NCBI GenBank assembly: GCA_047617985.1
Contig: JBLGBS010000003.1
Span: 1-64,000, forward strand
Length of the DNA: 64,000 nucleotides
Direction of reading: 5' to 3'
Origin: SW-4-43-9 sp047617985
GTDB lineage: Archaea > Nanohalarchaeota > Nanosalinia > Nanosalinales > Nanosalinaceae
The notes below the pieces were generated by a model, which saw only the letters and a list, made by a program, of their open reading frames with translations, was not told the origin of the DNA and searched no databases. Below, in pieces: positions 8,161 to 16,441 of the stretch (positions are counted from its first letter, which is position 1; each line of letters begins with the position of its first letter). The translations under genes were made by a program, and so were the position numbers.

Positions 8161-9261
8161 TTACTTGCTGATCTCGCCGAGGTCAGTTCTTGCATCTGGT
8201 ACGAACTTCACGCCGTAGATCGAATTGTTCATTTCGACGAAGCTTCTTGGGCCGATAAAGGATTCTCTGATAGCTGTGTTTGATTTGATGTCGGCTTCCT
8301 CTGCCAGGACACAGCTCTCCACATGGGTGAAGGGGTCGACTATATTTTTCTCGAAAAGAAGCGAGGTGTCGATACTGCAGGATCTTATCTGACTGCCTCT
8401 GGAAACTGTGGAACTCCTTACTGATGTGTTGGAGCCGATTACAGAGCTTTCCCCGATAAAGGTTTTCCCTTCTATAACTGTGCCAGCTTTGATCTCTGCG
8501 TTTTTCTCCACTACTGCTTTTCCTTCTATCTCAGCTTCTTCATGCACCTCTGCATCTTTGTGTATCTCTGTTTTAGTTATCTCATTTTCTCTTTTAGCCC
8601 TATCTGCTTTCCAGAGTTTTCTGTTTGAACCGATGTCAATCCAGTAGTTTTCAACCATTTCAAATCTGACTTCGTGGTTTTCGACCATTTTCTGGACTGC
8701 ATCGGTTAGATCTTTCTCTCCTTCCATCTCTTCAAGTATATCGAATATTTCCGGGCTGAAGACGTACATTCCTGTGTTAACCAGTGTGTTTTCCGGGTCT
8801 TCCGGTTTCTCTGTTATGCTTTCCACTCTGTCATTTTTTATGCTCAGAACGCCGAACTTTTCAGGGCTTTCCTCGGTATCCGCCAGAACTGTGGCGTCGG
8901 ATTTGTTTTCCCTGTGTTTTTCGAGAAGTGCGGATATATCCTGGCTGGAAGTTACTACATCACCGTTTATGACAGCAAAATCTTCCTGTATGAAGTCGCA
9001 TGTCTCGACGGCTCCGCCTGTACCGTTAAGCTCTTCCTGGGTTACGACGTTAACGTTTGTGTACTCTTCGAACTCCTCTCTGAAGTTTTCCTCCCTGTAG
9101 TTCGCAACTATGTATATGTCGTCGACTCCTTCTTCCTGTAGGTCGGATATCAGGTGTTTTACTATAGGTTTACCCATAACCGGTATCATCCCTGTCGGCT
9201 TTGACTCGGTGAACGGGTAGAGCGATTCCTCTTTTTTGGCGCACGGTATAACTGCTTTCAT
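8161..9261 (-). CDS. Divergent sugar nucleotidyltransferase with beta-helix domain
   Basis: About 366 residues from the ATG at 9261, which lies 4 bp after the upstream gene's stop. The longer frame to 9318 would overlap that gene and adds residues that do not belong to the fold. The fold is nucleotidyltransferase (residues 1 to about 225: KPTGMIPVMGKPIVKHL, NGDVVTS, NTGMYVF) followed by hexapeptide beta-helix repeats. Where normal enzymes have GxGTRxxP, this one has AKKEESLYP, so the usual glycine-rich nucleotide loop is missing. I recall the same substitution in haloarchaeal relatives, so it may be a real subfamily rather than decay. The substrate is unknown. Confidence 0.85.
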   Translation of the reverse strand: MKAVIPCAKKEESLYPFTESKPTGMIPVMGKPIVKHLISDLQEEGVDDIYIVANYREENFREEFEEYTNVNVVTQEELNGTGGAVETCDFIQEDFAVINGDVVTSSQDISALLEKHRENKSDATVLADTEESPEKFGVLSIKNDRVESITEKPEDPENTLVNTGMYVFSPEIFDILEEMEGEKDLTDAVQKMVENHEVRFEMVENYWIDIGSNRKLWKADRAKRENEITKTEIHKDAEVHEEAEIEGKAVVEKNAEIKAGTVIEGKTFIGESSVIGSNTSVRSSTVSRGSQIRSCSIDTSLLFEKNIVDPFTHVESCVLAEEADIKSNTAIRESFIGPRSFVEMNNSIYGVKFVPDARTDLGEISK

Positions 9262-9265
9262 TCTG

Positions 9266-10540
9266 TCATCCTGCGATTTTTTCAGATTCCTCAGCTTCAA
9301 TAACCTTTCCGTCCTCAACTACCAGGCTTTTGATTTTGTCTTGAGATTTCTCCAGCTCTTCGAAGTAGTCTCTATCGTAGTTTATAGAGTCTTTAATATC
9401 AAATAAGCCGTTCATGAAGATGTCTATCTCCTTGTCTCCGATTATTTCCTCGTCTTTTCCACCTGCATGGAAGACTGCTTTCTCCAGCACCCGGTAGAGC
9501 TGGTCGTGCAGAAGGTTTTCCAGTTCTATCTCCTCACCTGTTTCGAGATCGAAAAGCTTGCTGTGGAGCATATCTCCGGCAAGGTTTCTATCTCCTCTTA
9601 TTATGAAGAACCTGCATTCCTCGTTTACGTATGCTTTCTGCTTTATTTCCGAGTACTGTCTCCTGAAGAATCTGTGGCCGGTTTTCTCCTTCAGGCTCTG
9701 TGAGGCAAACATAGCTTCCTCGCTCAACCCCATCCAGCTTGAGTGCAGTTTAAGTTTCGAGTTCCCGCATGAAAATTCGGCTTTTGTCATTCCTGTTGCG
9801 GTTTCCTGACTTACTTTCTCGGTGTAACCGCTGTACATGCCGGTAAGTTTCTCGCTTTCAGGGGTTTTCGGGTGGAAGTAACGGCATTCGGTGCTTTCAA
9901 GCTCCATGTCCAGGTCTACTCCTGCTTCTTCCAGCAGGTCAAGCGCGTAGATTTCGTGAACCATTTTGTCGAGAATGTCTCCACCTTTTACTCCAAGTCT
10001 GGCGGTGTTGTCGAGGGCTTTCTCTACGCCGATGGAGCTTTCTCTGAAGACCTCTATCTCCTCGATATCTCCTTCTTCAATTAATTCAACTGCCTTTCTA
10101 ACTACAGGACTTTCCCGCTCAATGAAGTCGGCTTTCCACATCGCCTCACCGTTCTGTGAGAGCTTTTTCTCTCTCATATGCTCTCCACGGTTCATTGAAG
10201 GCGGTTTTTCAGCTAGATGGAAGAAATCATTTTGCATTGACTGATAGATATGCTCGGCATGGTCGGTTGTCGATCCGGCATCGTATATCATTACCTGTGT
10301 TTCAGGCTCCTGACCATGTTTTCTAGCGTCGGAGTACATCTCCTCGGTTCTCTGGAATGTCTCTATCTCTATACCGTTTATCTCAGCGAACTGCTCCGCG
10401 CTCTCCAGAAGTTCGTAATCTTTTTCGCATACACCGCAAAGCTGTATTTTATCGAATTCACGGGAAAGCTCTACGAGCTTGTCGAAACCGTGTCGGCCGA
10501 AGTCTCCCAGCCCTATCTGGTAGATTTTTACTTCATCCAT
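9266..10540 (-). CDS. Gfo/Idh/MocA-like NAD(P)-dependent oxidoreductase
   Basis: A 424-residue protein. It has a dinucleotide-binding N-terminus with GLGDFGRHG near residue 9, EKPPSMNRGEH near residue 113 (equivalent of the EKP motif), and GGDILDKMVHEIYALD near 187, matching the GGxxxDxxxHxxD catalytic pattern. The C-terminal half is the alpha/beta substrate domain. It is the first gene of the sugar-nucleotide operon, so oxidation or epimerisation of a nucleotide sugar or sugar derivative is plausible. The substrate cannot be assigned. It is somewhat longer than typical members (330-400 residues). Confidence 0.75.
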   Translation of the reverse strand: MDEVKIYQIGLGDFGRHGFDKLVELSREFDKIQLCGVCEKDYELLESAEQFAEINGIEIETFQRTEEMYSDARKHGQEPETQVMIYDAGSTTDHAEHIYQSMQNDFFHLAEKPPSMNRGEHMREKKLSQNGEAMWKADFIERESPVVRKAVELIEEGDIEEIEVFRESSIGVEKALDNTARLGVKGGDILDKMVHEIYALDLLEEAGVDLDMELESTECRYFHPKTPESEKLTGMYSGYTEKVSQETATGMTKAEFSCGNSKLKLHSSWMGLSEEAMFASQSLKEKTGHRFFRRQYSEIKQKAYVNEECRFFIIRGDRNLAGDMLHSKLFDLETGEEIELENLLHDQLYRVLEKAVFHAGGKDEEIIGDKEIDIFMNGLFDIKDSINYDRDYFEELEKSQDKIKSLVVEDGKVIEAEESEKIAG

Positions 10541-10593
10541 GTCTAGAAATTGGAACTGATCGGTTTAAAATGAACGGCTCAGGGGGAGGTGTT

Positions 10594-10731
10594 TCACCTC
10601 TTAGCTTTCTTCTCCTGAGCGACTTTTAGAGCTGTCTGGTAGTGCCTGACACAGAGAACGGAGATATCCTGCTCTGTCTCATGCACATGAACTCCTCTCA
10701 TTTCACATCCGTTTATACTGCAACTCACCAC
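10594..10731 (-). CDS. Very small Cys/His-rich protein, putative zinc binder
   Basis: A 45-residue reading frame with GTG start (10731, alternative GTG 10728). It has cysteines and histidines spaced as SCSINGCEMRGVHVHE and LCVRHYQ, followed by a Lys-rich tail ending KKAKR. A TATA-like TTATTTATTG lies 30-38 nt upstream on the minus strand (about 10760-10769), consistent with a leaderless transcript. No ATG is available. It resembles other tiny zinc-finger proteins of halophilic archaea. Family not recognised. Confidence 0.5.
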   Translation of the reverse strand: MVSCSINGCEMRGVHVHETEQDISVLCVRHYQTALKVAQEKKAKR

Positions 10732-10776
10732 ACACCACTATGTTGTTATTAGTGAGTAAACAATAAATAAGTGTGG

Positions 10777-11199
10777 TTATTTCAGCTTCTCAGCAGTCTC
10801 CTGGGCAAGTTCTCGGTCGTAATTTTCATCTTCAATTTCAGAGATTATATCATCTACAGAATTCATCCTCTTGCTGTAAAGGTGTGATAAGGAAGCCAAT
10901 CCTAGAGCCCCCGTGAGAGAAGCGGTTGCGGCTATAAGGCCTATTTCATCAGGACTGTATCCTGCTACAGGCTTCATTACTTCGGGTAGGTATTTGTGAC
11001 TGACTACTCCGGCTGGAACCCCCAGGGGCGATGCCAGGCCATATTTCATACTGGTCTCTCTGGAGTCTCTTGATTCATCATCTAGAGCTGTCTTCACCTG
11101 TTCCAGAGATTCAAACCGCCTTCCAGCCCCCCTGATACCTAGTTCAAGATTAATCATTTCCAAGTAATCTTCCTCTTCAAAGACTTCAAGATCTTCCAT
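10777..11199 (-). CDS. Predicted membrane protein of unknown function
   Basis: A 140-residue protein: an acidic N-terminal region (residues 1-50) with FESLEQVKTALDDESRDSRE, then two hydrophobic stretches (about 55-68, PLGVPAGVVSH, and 83-105, DEIGLIAATASLTGALGLASLSHLY), then an acidic C-terminus. No family recognised. The start is divergent from the unknown gene at 11250, with only 50 bp between them; a shared promoter region is likely. Confidence 0.6.
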   Translation of the reverse strand: MEDLEVFEEEDYLEMINLELGIRGAGRRFESLEQVKTALDDESRDSRETSMKYGLASPLGVPAGVVSHKYLPEVMKPVAGYSPDEIGLIAATASLTGALGLASLSHLYSKRMNSVDDIISEIEDENYDRELAQETAEKLK

Positions 11200-11249
11200 A
11201 GCAGAAATTTAACCTCCAGATATTTATCTGTTGTCACTAACTGATAGGC

Positions 11250-11624
11250 ATGGCCAAAACTCTCAGTGCTAGGGGATACTCTGAGGAAGAAGTTCGGATC
11301 ATCGAGAATATTGTTGAGGATTCAGACTATCTTGGGAGTAAATCAGATTTCATAAGAACCACATCTCAGTACGCGGTAGCCAAGAACTTAGAGTCATTTG
11401 AGCCGACTGTAGACAATTTTGAGGAAAAAATCGATGAACTGGGCCTTGACCAGCTTAGTTTCGATAAACTTAACTACTTTGATACCCTAACCTCGGCCTA
11501 TACATTAGCTGAAGATCCCGATATCACTGATGGGGAATACAGGAATATGATGGGTGAGCTGGCGGAGCGGAGGCTAAAGGAAGATTTTCCGGACAGCAGT
11601 CTAACAGAAAATTTACTTGAATAA
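11250..11624 (+). CDS. Unknown acidic helical protein
   Basis: A 124-residue, all-helical-looking acidic protein. The first 40 residues (YSEEEVRIIENIVEDSDYLGSKSDFIRTTSQYAV) resemble the spacing of a small ribbon-helix-helix DNA-binding unit (xxSxFIRxAxxxAL), but the beta strand is short, so this is a weak hint only. It may be a small regulator; the function is not assigned. The gene is followed 56 bp later by rpl10e. Confidence 0.6.
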   Translation: MAKTLSARGYSEEEVRIIENIVEDSDYLGSKSDFIRTTSQYAVAKNLESFEPTVDNFEEKIDELGLDQLSFDKLNYFDTLTSAYTLAEDPDITDGEYRNMMGELAERRLKEDFPDSSLTENLLE

Positions 11625-11680
11625 CTCCAACCCTATTTAAAACTTAAGCCCCCGTTCTTGGGTATAAGAGGTAGTTTAAA

Positions 11681-12202
11681 ATGGGAGATAGACCTGCAAG
11701 CATCTACAGAGAGAAACCGAACCAGCCGTACACAAGACAGTCACAGAAAGGAAAAGATAATTATATCAGCGGAGCACCGGCTCCGAGAGTCACACAGTAC
11801 GACATGGGAGCACGAAACACAGAGTTCGAGAAATCCGTAGTCCTACAGGTAGAGGAAGGATGCGGAATCAGATCAGAGGCTCTCGAGGCTGGAAGAATCG
11901 CAGCTAACTCCCACCTCAGCAAAGTTCTGGATCCTGAGGAGGAGTACTACATGAAGATTCTGCCTTACCCGCACCATGTTCTCAGGTACCACCCTCTTGC
12001 CGGTATCGCACAGGCAGACCGTTACTACGAAGGTATGCGTAAACCGTTCGGACGGCCGATCGGAAGAGCAGCACTTGTAGACGACGATCAGACAGTTTTC
12101 CGGGTAAGAGTAGATGAGGGAGACCAGCAGGAAGCAAAGAAAGCTCTCGAGCGAGCTAACCACAAGATGCCTGTATCCTGTAGAGTCAAGATCGAAAAAT
12201 AA
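11681..12202 (+). CDS. rpl10e: 50S ribosomal protein L10e (uL16)
   Basis: A 173-residue protein with the L10e/L16 signature. It opens with MGDRPASIYREKPNQPYTR, followed by VTQYDMGARNTEFE, HVLRYHPLAGIAQADRYYEGMRKPFG and GRAALV. It binds 23S rRNA near the peptidyl-transferase centre of the large subunit. Length and N-terminus match archaeal and eukaryotic L10e. The TATA-like TATTTAAAAC about 45 nt upstream (11632-11641) could serve it. Confidence 0.97.
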   Translation: MGDRPASIYREKPNQPYTRQSQKGKDNYISGAPAPRVTQYDMGARNTEFEKSVVLQVEEGCGIRSEALEAGRIAANSHLSKVLDPEEEYYMKILPYPHHVLRYHPLAGIAQADRYYEGMRKPFGRPIGRAALVDDDQTVFRVRVDEGDQQEAKKALERANHKMPVSCRVKIEK

Positions 12203-12274
12203 ATTTTCTTCCTCATTTTCCAAACTCTTTGTTTTTCCCACAGTTATTAATTTCTCCATTCTCCAATACTGGCT

Positions 12275-13834
12275 ATGGTTGAATGGAAAGGCCGGCTGGA
12301 AGGAGAAGTGGGAGAAAAAGCACAGATGCTTGATAAAATTGAACGGTTTCCGGTTCCCAACTTCTTTGTGATAACTTCAGAAGAGCTTGAGCAGATCTTC
12401 AATGGAAAAGCATCCTCAGAGCAGATACTTAATGCAAGCATAGGATCTGAGCAGAAAGGCGAGATCAAGGACGCCTACAAAGACATCGGCATGAGCTCCG
12501 AGGTCAGAAACGCAGCCGGAAGAGCGAAAAACCTTGTAGGCGGTCAGAGGAATAACCAGCTGGTCTCCATCAGAGTATCAGAAAACGGAAGGAGTTCAAA
12601 GTACAGATTGAATATTGGATCTTCCAACCTGTTTGACGCTATAAAAGACGTGGCAAGCTCCTATTATGGAAAAGAGCAGGAAATGCCTTCGCTGATAGTT
12701 CAGAAAATGGTTGAGCCTGAGTTCTCCGGATCAGTTATTTTAGGTGAACGCGGTGAACCGGATCTTGTGGAGGTGGTTGAAGGACTTGGAACCTCGCTTG
12801 AAGAAGGTGAGAACCAGCCGTATTTCTACACACGCGACGCCGGAGAGATCGATTCCAAGAAACCGGAGGAGCATCTTAAGGTCTCCAGAAATCCGATTAA
12901 CGGAGATGACAGGGAGAAAAAGGTTGAACCGGAACTGCCATTCGAGAAAACTGATATCGACGATCTTCTTGAAAAACTGGGGTCAGAAGGACTGAATATC
13001 AAGTTCGCTTACAAGAGAGGAGATTTCCATATTGTTGACGCCTGGAAGGAAGAAACCGAGCATGAGGTTCTGAAAAATCCTGAGATCCAGGGTGTTAAAG
13101 TTTCAGAAGGTGATATTAGCGGGACAGTAGGCCAAGAAATAACTTATTCCGAGAAAACACTGCCTCCAGAGGATTACAGAAAACATTTGGTTGCCCGCAC
13201 AGGCGGTTACACCAGCAGAGACGCGGAAAAGGCTCGACAGCAGGGAAAAACAGCAGTCTTCAGCTTCACGGAGAAGCTTGAGCCCGGTCAGAGGATAAAC
13301 ATGCAGGAGGATAAAAACTCCAGGAATGAAAGACAGTCCAGAATGGATGGCGGGAAGAGCGATGACTTCCCTTTCTCACAGAAACCTGATTCCTCCGGTA
13401 AAAAAGTAGAAAATCCAGAGGCAGGTGTTCTGGCGACAGAGGTACTGCCGTTGAACCCTAGAAACGGAAGAGGTGTTTTCACATCACCGCCCTACGGAGA
13501 AGGATACAATCTGACGGATCGACCCTCGGACGAAAACGATTTCTCCAGGAAAAGCTACGTCGACAGCTGTGAGAAAGCTTTCCTGTTTGAACAGGATAGA
13601 CTGATGCTTGATGTAAGAAAGCTCGGAAAGGAGAAGAAAGAAGTTATGGCCTATCTGGATGCAGATACCAAGGTTTTGATCGTCGGAAACCCGGAGCTAG
13701 AGGTGCTTGTGGAAGCTGTTCGGAATGGTTTTGAAGCGGTTTCATGTGAGAAACGTTTCATCGACGATCTGAAAGCAAAAATGGCAAGAGCGGAGAAAAA
13801 ATTCATGCTGGAGAAACTTCAGGAACTGAACTGA
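12275..13834 (+). CDS. Orphan protein related to the PEP-synthase/PPDK nucleotide-binding domain
   Basis: A 519-residue protein whose first 260 residues look like a degenerate PEP-synthase N-terminal (ATP-grasp, PF01326) domain. It has ERFPVPNFFVITSEE near 27, SIRVSENGRSSK near 97 where active enzymes have the RSS-ED motif, and VQKMVEPEFSGSVI near 150. A swivelling phosphohistidine domain (PxTSHxAI) and the PEP-binding TIM barrel are not visible. The C-terminal 150 residues contain a MARTGGYTS-like segment (ARTGGYTSRDAEKA) and a unique tail ending in a basic helix. It may be a regulatory or repurposed relative. Catalysis is doubtful. Confidence 0.6.
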   Translation: MVEWKGRLEGEVGEKAQMLDKIERFPVPNFFVITSEELEQIFNGKASSEQILNASIGSEQKGEIKDAYKDIGMSSEVRNAAGRAKNLVGGQRNNQLVSIRVSENGRSSKYRLNIGSSNLFDAIKDVASSYYGKEQEMPSLIVQKMVEPEFSGSVILGERGEPDLVEVVEGLGTSLEEGENQPYFYTRDAGEIDSKKPEEHLKVSRNPINGDDREKKVEPELPFEKTDIDDLLEKLGSEGLNIKFAYKRGDFHIVDAWKEETEHEVLKNPEIQGVKVSEGDISGTVGQEITYSEKTLPPEDYRKHLVARTGGYTSRDAEKARQQGKTAVFSFTEKLEPGQRINMQEDKNSRNERQSRMDGGKSDDFPFSQKPDSSGKKVENPEAGVLATEVLPLNPRNGRGVFTSPPYGEGYNLTDRPSDENDFSRKSYVDSCEKAFLFEQDRLMLDVRKLGKEKKEVMAYLDADTKVLIVGNPELEVLVEAVRNGFEAVSCEKRFIDDLKAKMARAEKKFMLEKLQELN

Positions 13835-13912
13835 TCCAAAAGCCCTGACTAATATCTAATTCTTCTCAGGTAATCAGATCTAACTAAAAAAGTTGCTGAT
13901 CCAGTTCTAAGT

Positions 13913-14920
13913 ATGAGCCAGGATCAAAAGCAGGAGAGAGCACAGTTCAACTATGAAACTTTTGATGAAATCCTTGAAGAGATCAAGGAGAAAGACTACG
14001 ATAAAATCGGGCTTCAAGGGCCTGATGGAATCAAACCACAGATAGTTGATTTTGCATCAGATCTTCAGGAAGAAGGTTTTGAAACAGTGATTGTAGGTGC
14101 TTCAACTTTCGGTGCCTGCGGGATCGCAGATGAAAAGGTCAAGAGAATGGGTGCGGATGCCCTAATCCATGTCGGTCACACAAGATTTCTACACCCTGAG
14201 AAAGCGGATATGAAGGACTACGATGTTTTCTACCTGCCTTACAGAGAGAACCGTGATCTGATGAGTGTCCTGGAGGAGCACTATGAAGAGATTCCAGAAG
14301 ATGAAACACTGGGTTTAGTAGGAGTTACTCAGTATATGGATAGAGCTGAGAAAGCACGCGACTTCCTTGAAAGCAAAGGCTACGAAGTTGTTGAAGGTAA
14401 GACAGGGCTTCGAACCTCAGAGCCGGGACAGGTACTGGGATGTGACGCAGGCGCAGCTCACAACATCGCCCACAAAGTCGATGCTTTCGTCTTCCTCGGC
14501 TCCGGACACTTCCACCCTTCACAAGTATCAGAGGCAGGGAAGAAAGTGTATGTAGTGGATCCATACGAAAAACATATCTGGATAGAACCCGCTAACTCTC
14601 TTGACGACGAGATGCAGGCAGAGTACGCCCGCGTCCTGAAACATAAAGACGAGGAAAAATGGGGTATTGTAACCTCCTCGAAAAAAGGCCAGAACTACAT
14701 GAGAGCAGTTGAGATAGCCAAGGAGAAACTGGAGAAACATGGAAAAGATGTCTATGTCTTCGTTGAAGACAGGATTTTTGAAGCAGACTACAAAGGCTAC
14801 GGCATCGATATCTATGTCAACTGCGCATGTCCCCGCATGACAAAGGACTGGCAGGATCTATCATTTGTATCACCTAGAGCCCTTCAGGTTCTGGATGACG
14901 ACTTTGGGGACGAGGAGTAA
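13913..14920 (+). CDS. dph2: Diphthamide synthase subunit Dph2 (radical 3-amino-3-carboxypropyl transferase)
   Basis: A 335-residue protein. Archaeal Dph2 transfers the 3-amino-3-carboxypropyl group of SAM to the conserved histidine of EF-2, using a [4Fe-4S] cluster held by three cysteines. All three are visible: FGACGIAD (about residue 68), VLGCDAG (about 181) and VNCACPR (about 303). The N-terminal GLQGPDGIKPQ is also family-typical. It is the first step of diphthamide synthesis in the cytoplasm. Confidence 0.95.
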   Translation: MSQDQKQERAQFNYETFDEILEEIKEKDYDKIGLQGPDGIKPQIVDFASDLQEEGFETVIVGASTFGACGIADEKVKRMGADALIHVGHTRFLHPEKADMKDYDVFYLPYRENRDLMSVLEEHYEEIPEDETLGLVGVTQYMDRAEKARDFLESKGYEVVEGKTGLRTSEPGQVLGCDAGAAHNIAHKVDAFVFLGSGHFHPSQVSEAGKKVYVVDPYEKHIWIEPANSLDDEMQAEYARVLKHKDEEKWGIVTSSKKGQNYMRAVEIAKEKLEKHGKDVYVFVEDRIFEADYKGYGIDIYVNCACPRMTKDWQDLSFVSPRALQVLDDDFGDEE

Positions 14921-14956
14921 CCGGAAGATTTATCTACTGGCGTCCAAATTATAATT

Positions 14957-15241
14957 ATGTCGACGGATACTGTGGACAATTGGGTTTCTGAATGGTCTGA
15001 AAAGGTTGATTCCTTAATTGAAGAGGTAAATGGAGACGAGATTAGAGTTGATCCGGACGATTATTCTGTAAGAGAGCTTCAAAACGGAGATTATGTCATA
15101 AGCACTCCGGGAAAAACATACCTGGTGTCTGAGGATAATATATCTGAACATCCAAAAGGTAGAAAAGCTGAAGGATATGATCTATATGACCAGGATATTG
15201 AGGAAGAGATTCGGGAAATGCTGGAGGATCAACTCCAGTAA
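14957..15241 (+). CDS. Small acidic protein of unknown function
   Basis: A 94-residue protein with about one third Asp/Glu. The predicted layout is helix (DNWVSEWSEKVDSLIEEV), beta-rich middle (GDYVISTPGKTYLVSED) and acidic helix (EEIREMLEDQL). There is no recognised family. A TATA-like AAATTATAATTATG ends directly at the start. The 3' end overlaps the convergent flavin reductase gene by 13 bp. Confidence 0.55.
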   Translation: MSTDTVDNWVSEWSEKVDSLIEEVNGDEIRVDPDDYSVRELQNGDYVISTPGKTYLVSEDNISEHPKGRKAEGYDLYDQDIEEEIREMLEDQLQ

Positions 15242-16416
15242 TCTTTATCTAGAAGCTTCTCTCTATCCTCTACCTTTTCTTTTTCTCTAATCAGTCTCTT
15301 GATCTCCTCCTGACCCCGTGTGAAACCAATCATTACAGCTCCAACCAGGCGGTCATCGTTGAAAAATAGTCTGCGGTAATGGTCTTCTCCCTCATACTTT
15401 CTCGAAACCGGTTCGCCGTTCCAGTCGCCAATCGCTAGGAACTGGGCGCTGAAATGACCTACACCGTATGTATTCACATAGTCAAAGTCTTCATCTTCAC
15501 CAGCCATGTTTTTTCCAGCTGTCTCCCCCATCTCCTCTGAGTGATCCCAGGAACCGTTTACAGTTCGTTTCTCGAAAACCGGGGAGTAGTACTCCACCAT
15601 GTTGCCCGCTGAGTAGATATGCTCACTGGAGGTCTGAAGATTTTCATCAGTTTTGATCATCTCCGAACTGTTTTTCTCGACATCGAGTATATCAGAGTTC
15701 GGTGTCTGACCTATAGCAACAGCCACAGCATCACATCCATATTCCTCACCATTGCTTGCCTTGACCTGTTTAATCTCACCGTTCTCGGCTTCAAACTCTT
15801 CTACAACGGTATCAGTTATAATTTCAACGCCTTTTTCCTCAAGTTTTTGATGTATGATTTCGGCGCCTTTCTGATCGAGTCCTCTGCTCCACCAGCACTC
15901 ATCTTTGATCAGATAGTAGGTCTCTGCATCGTTCTGGGCATAAGCCATCGCAAGGTCAATCCCGAGTAAACCTCCGCCGGCAACAACCGCTTTATCTGCT
16001 CCCTCAGCGGATTCTTTGATTGTTTCCGCATCATCCATAGTCCACATGTAGTGCAGGTTGTCAAATCCTGTGTCCTGTGGAAGCTTTCGTGGGGAACCGC
16101 CTGTCGCGATTAAGAGTTTGTCGTACTCAAAGCTTTCTCCATCTTCTGTCTTCACTTTCTGATTATCTTTATCGACATTTTCTATCCTTGTTTCGAGGCG
16201 GAGATCGATATCTCTCTTTTCGTACCAGTTTTCATCGTGAACCCGGGTGTACTGTTTTGGAAGTGTGCCTTTCATGTAGGTCTTCAGCATGATCCGGTTG
16301 TACAGGGGTTCGGACTCCTCTGTGAAAATCTTTATCTCAGCTTCTTCATCATGTTCTCTGACCTCTTCTGCTGCTGTAGCCCCTGCTATCCCATCTCCGA
16401 TTATCACATGCTTCAT
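15229..16416 (-). CDS. FAD-dependent pyridine nucleotide-disulphide-type oxidoreductase (NirB/rubredoxin reductase-like)
   Basis: A 395-residue flavoprotein. Its N-terminal FAD motif IIGDGIAGATAAEE (residue 4) is followed by YNRIMLKTYMKG, as in NirB N-terminal and rubredoxin-NAD reductase-like proteins. An internal NAD(P) motif VVAGGGLLGIDLA is near residue 143, and an FAD-closing SAGNMVEY near 270. No CxxC redox pair is visible, so electrons probably pass to a separate acceptor; the nearby 2Fe-2S ferredoxin at 23511 is one candidate by inference only. Cytoplasmic. Confidence 0.85.
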   Translation of the reverse strand: MKHVIIGDGIAGATAAEEVREHDEEAEIKIFTEESEPLYNRIMLKTYMKGTLPKQYTRVHDENWYEKRDIDLRLETRIENVDKDNQKVKTEDGESFEYDKLLIATGGSPRKLPQDTGFDNLHYMWTMDDAETIKESAEGADKAVVAGGGLLGIDLAMAYAQNDAETYYLIKDECWWSRGLDQKGAEIIHQKLEEKGVEIITDTVVEEFEAENGEIKQVKASNGEEYGCDAVAVAIGQTPNSDILDVEKNSSEMIKTDENLQTSSEHIYSAGNMVEYYSPVFEKRTVNGSWDHSEEMGETAGKNMAGEDEDFDYVNTYGVGHFSAQFLAIGDWNGEPVSRKYEGEDHYRRLFFNDDRLVGAVMIGFTRGQEEIKRLIREKEKVEDREKLLDKDYWS

Positions 16417-16441
16417 ACGGTATCATCTTTTCGCCATCTAT

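Noticed and set aside
9259..9318. Extended N-terminus of the divergent nucleotidyltransferase
   Set aside because: It would overlap the upstream gene's coding sequence; the ATG at 9261 begins the fold.
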